DNA from: Symbiodinium microadriaticum
Lineage: Eukaryota > Sar > Dinophyceae > Suessiales > Symbiodiniaceae
Reading direction: 5' to 3'
Length of the DNA stretch: 64,000 bases
Assembly: GCA_001939145.1 (NCBI GenBank)
Contig: LSRX01000577.1
Coordinates: forward strand, 102,312-166,311
Part shown: positions 24,201 to 31,109 of the stretch, one piece after another
Layout: each line of letters starts with the position of its first letter
Numbering within the stretch: position 1 is the stretch's first letter
Notes under the pieces: generated by a model
What the model saw: only the letters and a program-made list of their open reading frames with translations
Told to the model about the DNA's origin: nothing
The model's database searches: none
Position numbers and translations under genes: made by a program

Positions 24201-27200
24201 ATCTTTCTCCGGATCGTGCCAATCGTTCTCTCGGCCTCGGAAATCGCCTCGTGGTACTCTGCCGGAATCACACCTAGCTCGATGCCGCGTTCAGAGCAAT
24301 ACTCACTCAGGTTGAGTCCACGGAAGGCACCCTCGGGGTCGAGTTTAATGCACTCTGGGAATCCAAACAACTGGCACCATCTCGTCTCGATGATCTTTAC
24401 AACCTGCGCGGTGGTAAGGTTTTGCATGTCTTTTTCCGAATGGCGATGTGTCTCCTCGACAATACAAAAACCTGAGGCCTCATCCACGAGGAGAAGGAAG
24501 TGGAAGATCTGATCCCCAAACCGCATGTGAAAACCATCAATCTGCACCGTGCACCACAACCGATCCTCTCGCTCCAAGCTCGCCGCGGGAGCCGAAGTTC
24601 GGATCTGGCTTTCAAGGCACGTGTCGCATTTGAACTCCGCAGCGACTGCTAACAGCTTAGGTGAGGCACCTCGGGCACGAAGATTCTTGACCAGCAGACT
24701 ATTAGGAGGGTGTCCAAACCTCCGATGAAGCTTTTGCACAGTGTCCAAGAGACTCTCAAGCTCGGCTTTACCGACACCTTTGAGAGCGTCACGAGGAGCA
24801 GTCACCGCGAAGGAAGTTTCAGGACCTGTCAGAGACCCATGAAGTGACATCAAAGAACCGCACACAGCCCGGTACAACTGCTCAAGATGATCTTCTCTGG
24901 ACATGGATAGCGAACTCACACGAGAACAATCCAAATAAAGAGATTGCGAAGTAGTGCGGACCTGAAGATCTCCGCACTGCCATTCGAAGGCCTTGCCCTC
25001 GTCAGCGAGGTGTTTCCAGAATTGGCAAGCATCAAGATCTCGCCAAGCACAGGAATGTTTGTCTGAGACCCACACACAGTGGCCGTGACGAAGCTGAGCC
25101 ATGGTTAGGCTCACTGCATTCTGGATGACCTTGCGAGAACGTCGGTGCAAAGCCTGTTCTTTAGATGACCTTGAGATCTGATCACGCCTGGAGGGTCCAT
25201 TGGGAAGGCGGAACCATGCCACCTCTGGCTGAAGTACTTGTAGTTGCTGAAGAGACCGATGGCATCCACCTCGAGTGCCGAGATCATACCCTGACTGAAG
25301 GTTGGCTGCATAACCTTGGCCTCCTTGTTGCTGAAGAAGACGACACAAGAGGCTATCGCCGGGACCGCCAAACTCAACCACCTGAACATGATGAGGATCT
25401 CTACCATGGGCATCCAGAAGTGCATTGATCTCACTCCACACCTCTTCACAAGACTGTTGGACGACGTCACAGATGTCCTCAGTGAGCATAACACACCCTT
25501 CGTCATCCTGTCGTTCTTCACTTGAAAGAAGAGCCTCGGCCTCAAAGTCATTGCCAGGTTCACGGTGCCTGGGAATGGGAAAACCAAACCGCTTGAGGCT
25601 TGCCCGGCACGGATCGTCTATCTGAGGAACCAACCGAGACGTGTAGTAGGTCAGGGAGATGCGAAAACCTGACCATCGATCAGTGGCATGAAAATTCTTC
25701 GGATAGAACTGCACGAATCGATGTCTTGTGTCATGAAGGTGGCCTGGCACTCGAAGTCCGTTCCGCTTAGTTTTCCATAGCACCGGAATGCCAAGGCGAT
25801 CACATCCCTCTGTAAGTTCTACCCAAAGCTTGCCGCCATCAAACTGTCCGAATGAACATGTGAAGTTGGAAGATGCTGGGTCATTGTGTCCATCGATGTG
25901 TACTTGTGCTGCCTGGTTCACGCAAACTGTAAAACTCGTCCACTTAGCACCTGAACCTGCGAGATGGTACTTGCCGAAAGAGTTCAGGTAGTGGCACACA
26001 CAAGGAAGCTCACGAGTTCTGCGCGTGAGACCATGCAAAGCACCATGCGAAAACAGCCCAAAAGCCAAGTAACTACTCCCGGGTTTTCCTTCAAGGATCT
26101 GTCGTTGGCTCTGATGCACAATCGCTCTGACAGCCGCCAGCTGATGGAGCAAAATGTCACATTCGGCAAACGAAAAGGCATGTTGAGCCGTCATATCACG
26201 GGCTAGCTTTTCCAGCTCCTTCACTTCAGGAGATTCAAGAACCATCACGGGGGATTCTCGGTCCTCTGAGTGTACTCCAGACTCTCTGCCGTGAGAGCCT
26301 GGTGTCGCTTGTTCCCGGGATTCGAAGCCAACACCTCCGGATCTGCGATCTGTTCCTGCGGGTCGTCCACATTCACCACTTCTTGATCGCTCTGAGTCGG
26401 GCGATGGCTCGAACCATTCGTCATCGGACCTTGCGTCCCAGAAGGCAGCTCTCTCGCGGGAGCAGCGCTCTTCGGAACAGCTTTCGGGGCCGCTGGGCCA
26501 AGCACCTGATCCTTGCGGGCACGGATCTTCTCCAGCTGCTTCAAAGCTGACGTTTCTGCAGCCTGAAGACCTATGGCAGCATCCTTCAGGCGAGGATTGT
26601 AGCCCAGCTCCTCCGTCTGGCCCACCTCCGTGATGACTGTCTTGACATCCTCCTTCAAGGGGCCTGCCGCTCGATGAAGTCCTGTCTTGCCGTGGCGAGG
26701 AACATACATCACCCTCACGCCGCACTTGTCGCAAAACTGCCACATTGCATGTTGGTTGCTCCTCGTCACCAGGCAGTGATCGCGATTGCATGGAGGGCCC
26801 CGCAGCCTGATGTCCCGGGAGTCTCCTTCTTCGGCTCTCGACCAATCCAATTCGGGAGCTGGCTCTCGGGGTGGTCCTTTCGCCTTGCTCTTGCTCTTCG
26901 AGGCTGCCGTCTTCGTGGTCCCCAACGCGGCTTTGGCCCGCGCGATCAACTTCTCCCTCGAATCTTCGGCTTGGGGCTCCTGCGGCATCGTCGAAAGATG
27001 CGCCATGGGAAGCAAGGAGAGCACGAATCACCCAAAAGTGATCACAAGGAGAAGCAAAAGGGGCTTCAACTTCAAGTCGCGACGGCGGCACTGCTTCTCC
27101 TCGAGAGTGAAAGAGCACTGCGGGCAAAGACGATGAAGAGCTCGGGGTTTCATGCAACTGATGTTCGACTTCAGGCTGAAAATTGCAAGGCTCATTCTCA

Positions 27201-29641
27201 AGAACAAACACAAAGCCCTCCTTTTCACCGGTATCTGGAGGTTCCGAAGCGACAGCCATCACATCGGCCGTCGGGTTCATCAGGGAGAAAGAGTCCTGAA
27301 GCCAGTTACGACTCAAATCCAAGAGCAGATGACCTGAGGCACTCCGCTTCAGCTTCACGCCAACGGTGGCATCAAGAGCTGCAAACACTGCTGTGTCCTG
27401 GTGGCAGTCCAAGACTGTCTTGAGTGCCCTGAGCGTTCGAATGCCAACTAAAATCGGAACTTTCTCCACATCCAAGGAATACACTCCAAGATCAACCCGA
27501 TTCTCACCCAAATCTTGAGGAATGAGCACATGTGAAAGTGAGAACCCGACTGAGCCATTGCCGAAACGAAATCTCCTGGGAGGCGTTTGGGAGATCTTGA
27601 AGGAGTCTGGGGTGCCACTGGTCTCAAATCGCACGCGCATCAAGTCCTCAATGGCGGGCAGCGAGCCAACTGTCTCAGTGGCACCTGAATCAATTACAGC
27701 ATGGCCCCGAGGTTGGGCTTCCCCATTCCCCGTGGTAAAGGCATCTCCAATTGCCTGTGAGGTCACCACCAAGGCTGAGGAAAAACAGGTCACATCGACT
27801 CGTGGGGAACCAGCTGCATCCTTGAACACACCCGAATTTTCATCACTCCACCGAAAGTCACAGCAAGATCTCATCCCAGTCCTATTCGTCTCCTTTCCAG
27901 GAAGCTGAGGAATGAAGTCACCAGTGCCATAGGCCACGTCCGCACCGAGGTCGCCTCCAATGGCTTCAACCTCGACGGGGAAGGCATCCTCGTCGGACTG
28001 GATCATGTAGATGCCCTCCGCCATAAAGCTGCGGCCACCCTTGGACGTGCCCTTGCCCTTTCCGGAAGAGCCACGTTTGGGGCACTGGCGCCACGAATGA
28101 TCCTTGGAACCGCACACGAAACATCCTGTGAACGAAGGGTCACCCGGCATGGCGAAGATCTCCGATGAAGCCGCCAGGACAGGAGCAGGAGAAGGCCGAA
28201 AACCGCCCTTGCCTTTTCCTTTTCCTTTCCCTTTACCTTTCGGCCTAGTCTTACCTTTGCCGGAAGGATTGAAGGGATAGAAACCACGGCTCAAGTTCTT
28301 AGCCCGGACCGCCTGGCGTGCCTGGGTGAAGTTCCTGGACTTGGGGTCACTGAGGCTGAAAGCTTCCTCCGACTCTTTCAAAGGGTCGGAGGATGAAGCG
28401 GCGAGTGCCGAACCATAATCATCCCACTCATGCCAAGCCCAAAAGAGCCCGGAAGCATCCTGTGAGTAGTACTCGCCGTCCTCGGCGAGCTCCCAGAATG
28501 AATAAGCTCCATCTTCATCCTGATGCCAAAACCCGGCATCCTGAAAAGTCGGGGATGGATCCGGCTCCTGATGGAAGTAGACATCTTGAGGAAGACGAGC
28601 GCCGACGTAGTGTACCTCGGAACTCGAAAGAACATCTTGCATGTCATCCTCGGAGGCAAGAAGAAGGCTCCACTCACCGTCTTCCTCAATCCAAAAGGAG
28701 CGCCTGCGAGGGTTCTGCTGTCGCCTGGCCTCGTCGTGGATCATCAGCTCGTCCTCCATGGAGCGCATAGCGCGCTCGATGTTAGAGAACAACAAAGAGT
28801 TTCCAGCCGAAGCCTGAATCGAGAGCCGAGCGCTTGTTGGCAGGTTGGCACGACGAAGTAGCAACCAGCCTAACACTTCTGGTGGCAGGACCTCCTGGAG
28901 ACCCTGCTCATAGCGATCCCACACTTCCATGTCGGCCAATATGGCCGCTGAATCGTCGCTTTCTTCATCATCGTCATCCCGCTTCTTCGAGCGACGTTGC
29001 CAACTCGACTTAGCGCCGATCCCCGCATCAAACTCGTCATCATCGACCAAATCAGGGTGCTCATCAGCTGGCACCTCGGCATGGGGCTCCTCCTGAGTGG
29101 CCTCGCTTGTCCTCCGAGTGGGAGTTCCCTTGTCCTTCTTCGAAGAGCTCGAGGGCGAAGAAGGATTGGTGGGAGGAGAATCCATCGGAAGCATCACGGC
29201 ATCCTCTGCAGAAACACCAGGATCCGCAACACCTTGTTCCTTACGAGCACGGTGCAAGGCAATCTGGACCCGCTTATAAGTCTGCCTCACCTGGCTCGCC
29301 CATGAACTCATTGGCGTGCCTGGGCTTCTCCTGAGCTTGATCATGAGTTCTTCAAGTCGGATACCGATGTCCGGAATGGGGCTTCTCCCCAATCGCTCAC
29401 GTAGAAACTCGAGGAGATATACGCAGCCGTCACGCCTCGTGAGGTGTTTGTGGCTCACGTCCTGCGTAATTGTCCATGCGCGGTCACGTAGCTGGGATAC
29501 AATGGAAGGACCAAGCTGCCGGCGCTTACGCCTTGGTGTTTTCTCGTACAGGAGTCTCACCCTCCTGACGAAGTCCGTCCAGCCGGACGGCTCGCCGTCC
29601 CAGCTGCAGCGCGCCAGGGTCGCATCAAAGTCCTTTTCCAT
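21254..29641 (-). CDS. Ty1/copia retrotransposon Gag-Pol polyprotein with oxygenase-like and methyltransferase-like inserts
   Basis: The first ATG (29639-29641) gives about 2795 residues; the frame stays open for 60 more codons upstream, but only with a TTG. In element order (residues from the upstream limit of the frame, subtract 60 for the ATG): Gag with a Lys/Gly tract (521-540) and a perfect CX2CX4HX4C zinc knuckle (C567, C570, H575, C580); aspartic protease (DSGATE at 711); a variable region; the 2OG oxygenase-like domain (about 1250-1400); the methyltransferase-like domain (about 1478-1640); integrase with HX4HX27CX2C (H1699-C1735) and DD35E (D1762, D1828, E1864); reverse transcriptase (D2396 in GDVKSAFL, HVDD at 2489-2492); RNase H (D2646, E2699, D2744, ADGLTK at 2794-2799). 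Integrase before reverse transcriptase identifies copia. All catalytic residues listed are present, but residues about 935-1195 look out of frame. Confidence 0.95.
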   Translation of the reverse strand: MEKDFDATLARCSWDGEPSGWTDFVRRVRLLYEKTPRRKRRQLGPSIVSQLRDRAWTITQDVSHKHLTRRDGCVYLLEFLRERLGRSPIPDIGIRLEELMIKLRRSPGTPMSSWASQVRQTYKRVQIALHRARKEQGVADPGVSAEDAVMLPMDSPPTNPSSPSSSSKKDKGTPTRRTSEATQEEPHAEVPADEHPDLVDDDEFDAGIGAKSSWQRRSKKRDDDDEESDDSAAILADMEVWDRYEQGLQEVLPPEVLGWLLLRRANLPTSARLSIQASAGNSLLFSNIERAMRSMEDELMIHDEARRQQNPRRRSFWIEEDGEWSLLLASEDDMQDVLSSSEVHYVGARLPQDVYFHQEPDPSPTFQDAGFWHQDEDGAYSFWELAEDGEYYSQDASGLFWAWHEWDDYGSALAASSSDPLKESEEAFSLSDPKSRNFTQARQAVRAKNLSRGFYPFNPSGKGKTRPKGKGKGKGKGKGGFRPSPAPVLAASSEIFAMPGDPSFTGCFVCGSKDHSWRQCPKRGSSGKGKGTSKGGRSFMAEGIYMIQSDEDAFPVEVEAIGGDLGADVAYGTGDFIPQLPGKETNRTGMRSCCDFRWSDENSGVFKDAAGSPRVDVTCFSSALVVTSQAIGDAFTTGNGEAQPRGHAVIDSGATETVGSLPAIEDLMRVRFETSGTPDSFKISQTPPRRFRFGNGSVGFSLSHVLIPQDLGENRVDLGVYSLDVEKVPILVGIRTLRALKTVLDCHQDTAVFAALDATVGVKLKRSASGHLLLDLSRNWLQDSFSLMNPTADVMAVASEPPDTGEKEGFVFVLENEPCNFQPEVEHQLHETPSSSSSLPAVLFHSRGEAVPPSRLEVEAPFASPCDHFWVIRALLASHGASFDDAAGAPSRRFEGEVDRAGQSRVGDHEDGSLEEQEQGERTTPRASSRIGLVESRRRRLPGHQAAGPSMQSRSLPGDEEQPTCNVAVLRQVRREGDVCSSPRQDRTSSSGRPLEGGCQDSHHGGGPDGGAGLQSSPEGCCHRSSGCRNVSFEAAGEDPCPQGSGAWPSGPESCSEERCSRERAAFWDARSDDEWFEPSPDSERSRSGECGRPAGTDRRSGGVGFESREQATPGSHGRESGVHSEDRESPVMVLESPEVKELEKLARDMTAQHAFSFAECDILLHQLAAVRAIVHQSQRQILEGKPGSSYLAFGLFSHGALHGLTRRTRELPCVCHYLNSFGKYHLAGSGAKWTSFTVCVNQAAQVHIDGHNDPASSNFTCSFGQFDGGKLWVELTEGCDRLGIPVLWKTKRNGLRVPGHLHDTRHRFVQFYPKNFHATDRWSGFRISLTYYTSRLVPQIDDPCRASLKRFGFPIPRHREPGNDFEAEALLSSEERQDDEGCVMLTEDICDVVQQSCEEVWSEINALLDAHGRDPHHVQVVEFGGPGDSLLCRLLQQQGGQGYAANLQSGYDLGTRGGCHRSLQQLQVLQPEVAWFRLPNGPSRRDQISRSSKEQALHRRSRKVIQNAVSLTMAQLRHGHCVWVSDKHSCAWRDLDACQFWKHLADEGKAFEWQCGDLQVRTTSQSLYLDCSRVSSLSMSREDHLEQLYRAVCGSLMSLHGSLTGPETSFAVTAPRDALKGVGKAELESLLDTVQKLHRRFGHPPNSLLVKNLRARGASPKLLAVAAEFKCDTCLESQIRTSAPAASLEREDRLWCTVQIDGFHMRFGDQIFHFLLLVDEASGFCIVEETHRHSEKDMQNLTTAQVVKIIETRWCQLFGFPECIKLDPEGAFRGLNLSEYCSERGIELGVIPAEYHEAISEAERTIGTIRRKIETFIRTEQYTPSRAAAQMVAAHNMLARSSGFSPAQWAFGRDASITGHSRERPGELCAQSAMADPSHGMYEALELRTKAEQAFLEYRAKDLHSRALNSKTRPTKRFLPGDLIFYQRFQVPQDTPANVVVDRPRMNIARFYGPARVLALETKVDVIDGVRKPSAIIWAVCNGRLKKFHQSQVRHATETERLVAEGAKGSEFPWTFSSLADLLERGSFDDETVARNRTRGRSRTPARSRSLPPTARRRTEAPDPVEPPEPPVPPERQLPELPDDPEQDLELIPEPPMVDRKRDTPEPLEDQEMELIPAPSSAAMSSGGVNMVRFLNDPQYFPASFAVLEGQKEAYAFHVNDSDHEGCEMESPVFAVTLPAPSNEAEWKSIVKNPKKFLAKSVQKGVEVSYAKLNPAQRAAMDEAMKVEVNNWLKTVAVKAASKFVPQRDLLKMRWVLTFKSTSEDTGDDAHAARDRTSQPPQTEKVKAKARIVILGYSDPNLLDASTVSPAMSRLSRQLLLNMASVKKWDIVCGDVKSAFLQARSPQAERCIFAAPVAELASALHLKEGQAVQLLRSVYGLVSAPREWYEDVHKTLTSLGAERLTTDSCVWRIRDPANSQVVGLISSHVDDFLMTGDSSSKVWREFLHAFGKAYEWSPWEYGHFKHCGVSLMQHQDYSVTLDHSAFCQELKQMNPVKEERKLNDEEVSQIRAILGSVQWRVYQTAPQHAAKLNYLQSLIAARDSSIVDQVNKLVREVYASRSLSVQVQALGADDPEQLCMVGWSDASLANRPDLSSTGGHLIGFMNQPALEAGTGRVNPISWRSGKLHRIARSSLSAESQSLADTEQELFFARLEWREMIGDYVDKKTPELTASKVHSYLIVDAKAMFDTLSKGVLVASQKDKYTGLELLSLSQHLEAQKTNLLWCDSDHMLADGLTKASKQDVLKRFLSNGTWRIRYDGAFISAKRRRMMRTQEGSQPAFLLFDDPTVYSAST
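24902..25390 (-). other. Methyltransferase-like domain in polyprotein, probably catalytically dead
   Basis: Residues about 1478-1640 of the polyprotein start with a Rossmann-like strand and turn (VQVVEFGGPGDSLLCRLL), where active C5 methyltransferases have a glycine-rich motif I, and continue with a second strand (YAANLQSGYDL). At the place of the catalytic Pro-Cys motif IV the sequence reads RLPNGPS (1538-1544), with no Cys. A later segment (CVWVSDKHSCAWRD) sits where related proteins have a substrate-site strand. The overall order resembles methylase-like inserts in other dinoflagellate copia elements, as I recall them. It may be a structural relic or a binding domain. Confidence 0.45.
25622..26074 (-). 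other. 2OG-Fe(II) dioxygenase-like domain in polyprotein
   Basis: Residues about 1250-1400 contain the residue order of the double-stranded beta-helix dioxygenases: metal-binding HxD as H1308-I-D1310 (a second HND follows at 1312-1314), then FDGGKLWVEL (1326-1335), matching the GG-x-LW strand of this fold, then the distal His (H1378 in NFHATDRW) and, nine residues later, Arg 1387 in position to bind the 2-oxoglutarate carboxylate, followed by ISLTYYTSR. These enzymes oxidise proteins, small molecules or nucleic-acid bases. The substrate here is unknown. All metal and co-substrate residues are present, so activity is plausible. Confidence 0.65.
26245..27005 (-). other. Alternative-frame segment with zinc motif inside the polyprotein
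   Basis: In the frame offset from the main polyprotein, this stretch reads from an ATG at 27005 as normal-looking protein: a Lys/Ala/Ser-rich region (KTAASKSKSKAKGPP), then a Cys/His cluster (C at about 26788-26790, HC nearby, CDKC at about 26722-26733, followed by GVRVMYVPRHGK), then a helix (LQAAETSALKQLEKIRARKD). The main frame across the same bases is a Ser/Gly/Arg-rich shadow. The simplest reading is two compensating frameshifts, one near 26,990 and one near 26,250, with the main frame staying open by chance. Programmed frameshifting or assembly error are alternatives. Confidence 0.6.
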
Positions 29642-29801
29642 CGCCGCTCCTGAAAGATCACAAGCACCGCCTCCGATGAAGCGTAGGGGGCCCACACTCC
29701 AACTCACGCAGTATCCAGCTTCTGGACTGAGCTCTGGAACGAGCTCCGCTACCAGTATCGGCAGCAGACTGGGCTCTCCTCTCTCCAAAGGTACAATCTC
29801 T

Positions 29802-29818
29802 GTTCCAGCTGAACACCA
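29802..29818 (-). promoter_or_regulatory. Candidate primer-binding site
   Basis: Immediately inside the presumed inner LTR boundary the element strand reads TGGTGTTCAGCTGGAAC. TGG at the start is the usual complement of a tRNA CCA end. I could not match the rest to a particular tRNA, so this rests on position and the TGG alone. Confidence 0.25.
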
Positions 29819-29821
29819 CAA

Positions 29822-30090
29822 TGAGCTCGATCAAAACTGTTGCACTCGCAAGAAAGCTTGTTTCCGGATGCAGAAAGAAAGTCTGTGACTCTGAAGCGCC
29901 GAAGCGAAAAGATCCAGGAGCCTATGGCTTCGGAGGGACTTCTAAGAAGTCCTCGGAAAGCTAACGTAGCGTCTAATGTCTTAAAAACACGTAGGGCCAA
30001 AGGAGCTCCTGGAATCGCAGAACGAACTCACTCCGACATGCGAGCACATGCAGTGTGAAGGCACATCTGAAATGGACATGTCCTCTGACA
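29822..30090 (-). repeat. 5' LTR of copia element
   Basis: The outer 118 bp (29973-30090) match the left LTR with one substitution. The inner boundary at 29822 is inferred from a CA end in element sense followed by the TGG of the candidate primer-binding site; it would make an LTR of 269 bp with TG...CA ends. The outer boundary at 30090 is firm, because the two copies diverge at the next base. The base run after it (GCCGC) would be the target-site duplication, but its partner lies in the gap. Confidence 0.7.
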
Positions 30091-31090
30091 GCCGCGGTTT
30101 TGGCGGCGCCGCCTCCAAGGTCCGGCGAGAGCGGCTGGAGCTGCATGGCGATCTTGTGAAGGCCGTGCGAAAAGGCGACCTTTTTGCCGTGGCATCCTTG
30201 GTGCAGCGGCTTGGCATCAACGTTGCCCGAAGAAGTGTCCACATCCCCTGCCATCTACTCCCTTCCAGGCGTGGAGCACAGCTGGATCTGAGCTTCAACT
30301 TGGGATACGGTGAGGCAGGCAATTGCCCCTCGAACGGAGAGCCTGACTTTCTGCAGCGTGGTAGCCGGGGTCGCCGAAACCGCAATGGCCGCAGCCGTGC
30401 TTGCAGTTCGCGGCTCCTAAGGCATCGACTGGGCCGTGTGCTGTGAGCGGCCTTTGGTCGCCTTGAAGCTCCTCGAGCTGGCGACAGAGCAGAGCGCGAA
30501 ACTGGGGGAGGCCCCGCTTTTCAAAGCGAAACGCAGCCTCCCTTCCTTTTGCTGAGCCGCCTGGCACAGGCTCTTGCAGGCAGCGCTCGAGCAGCACTCT
30601 TCTGGAGCGTTGTGCATGGCTATGCGGATGTCTTGGAAGGCTGTTGCCGTAACCGCAGTCTGACATGGCAATCTTTCGTGTGATCTTGCGGATCAGCCGT
30701 GGCTACTTGAGACTGAGCCTTTTTGGTTAACCCTGTAAGCCTTTGCTCGCCGCTCTGCAGCCTGCATGCCTCTCGCTTGCGTGCCAGCGCTCCTCATCCG
30801 CGGGATTGACGTCGCCGTGAAGCAGCCAGCTGTCTTGGCTGGCCACGGGGGTTCCACGCCCCTGGCGCTGGCTGTGGCGAGCTACCGCCCCGGTGAAGCG
30901 AGCCACTGGGAAGACAGAAAGGTTTAAGGACAGCCTTAGAAGCCTTGGCCGCCTTAGCCCCCTGCTTGCCGCCTGAGGCCTGCTCCTGAAGCACGGGGCC
31001 TGGGAGAAGGAGCCACCCGAGAAACGCCTGGAGCTGCTTCGCAAGGCACGGGCCTCTGTGACCAAAAGTCTTTTCCTGGCGGAGCCTGGA
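30067..31090 (+). CDS. Ankyrin-repeat-like gene, exons right of the retrotransposon
   Basis: Several + strand segments fit ankyrin repeats: about 30087-30225 with GDLVKAVRKGDLFAVASLVQ; about 30565-30660 with AALFWSVVHGYADVLEGC; about 30787-30920 with LLIRGIDVAVKQ and GSTPLALAVASYRPGE; and about 30977-31050 with LLLKHGAWEKEPPEKRLELL. They change frame and need introns; I did not build a full model. The first exon abuts the LTR: the codons ATGGACATGTCCTCTGAC come from the LTR end and read in frame into the ankyrin sequence. That could be a chance start, or the true upstream exons may lie left of the element. The last segment is a paralogue of the one at about 19,910. Confidence 0.5.
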
Positions 31091-31109
31091 GGTCCGTCTT
31101 CGCGGCGGA

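Noticed and set aside
29642-29821. Upstream extension of the polyprotein by 60 codons
   Set aside because: It starts at TTG and runs over the candidate primer-binding site; the first ATG is at 29641, so the extension is probably untranslated leader.
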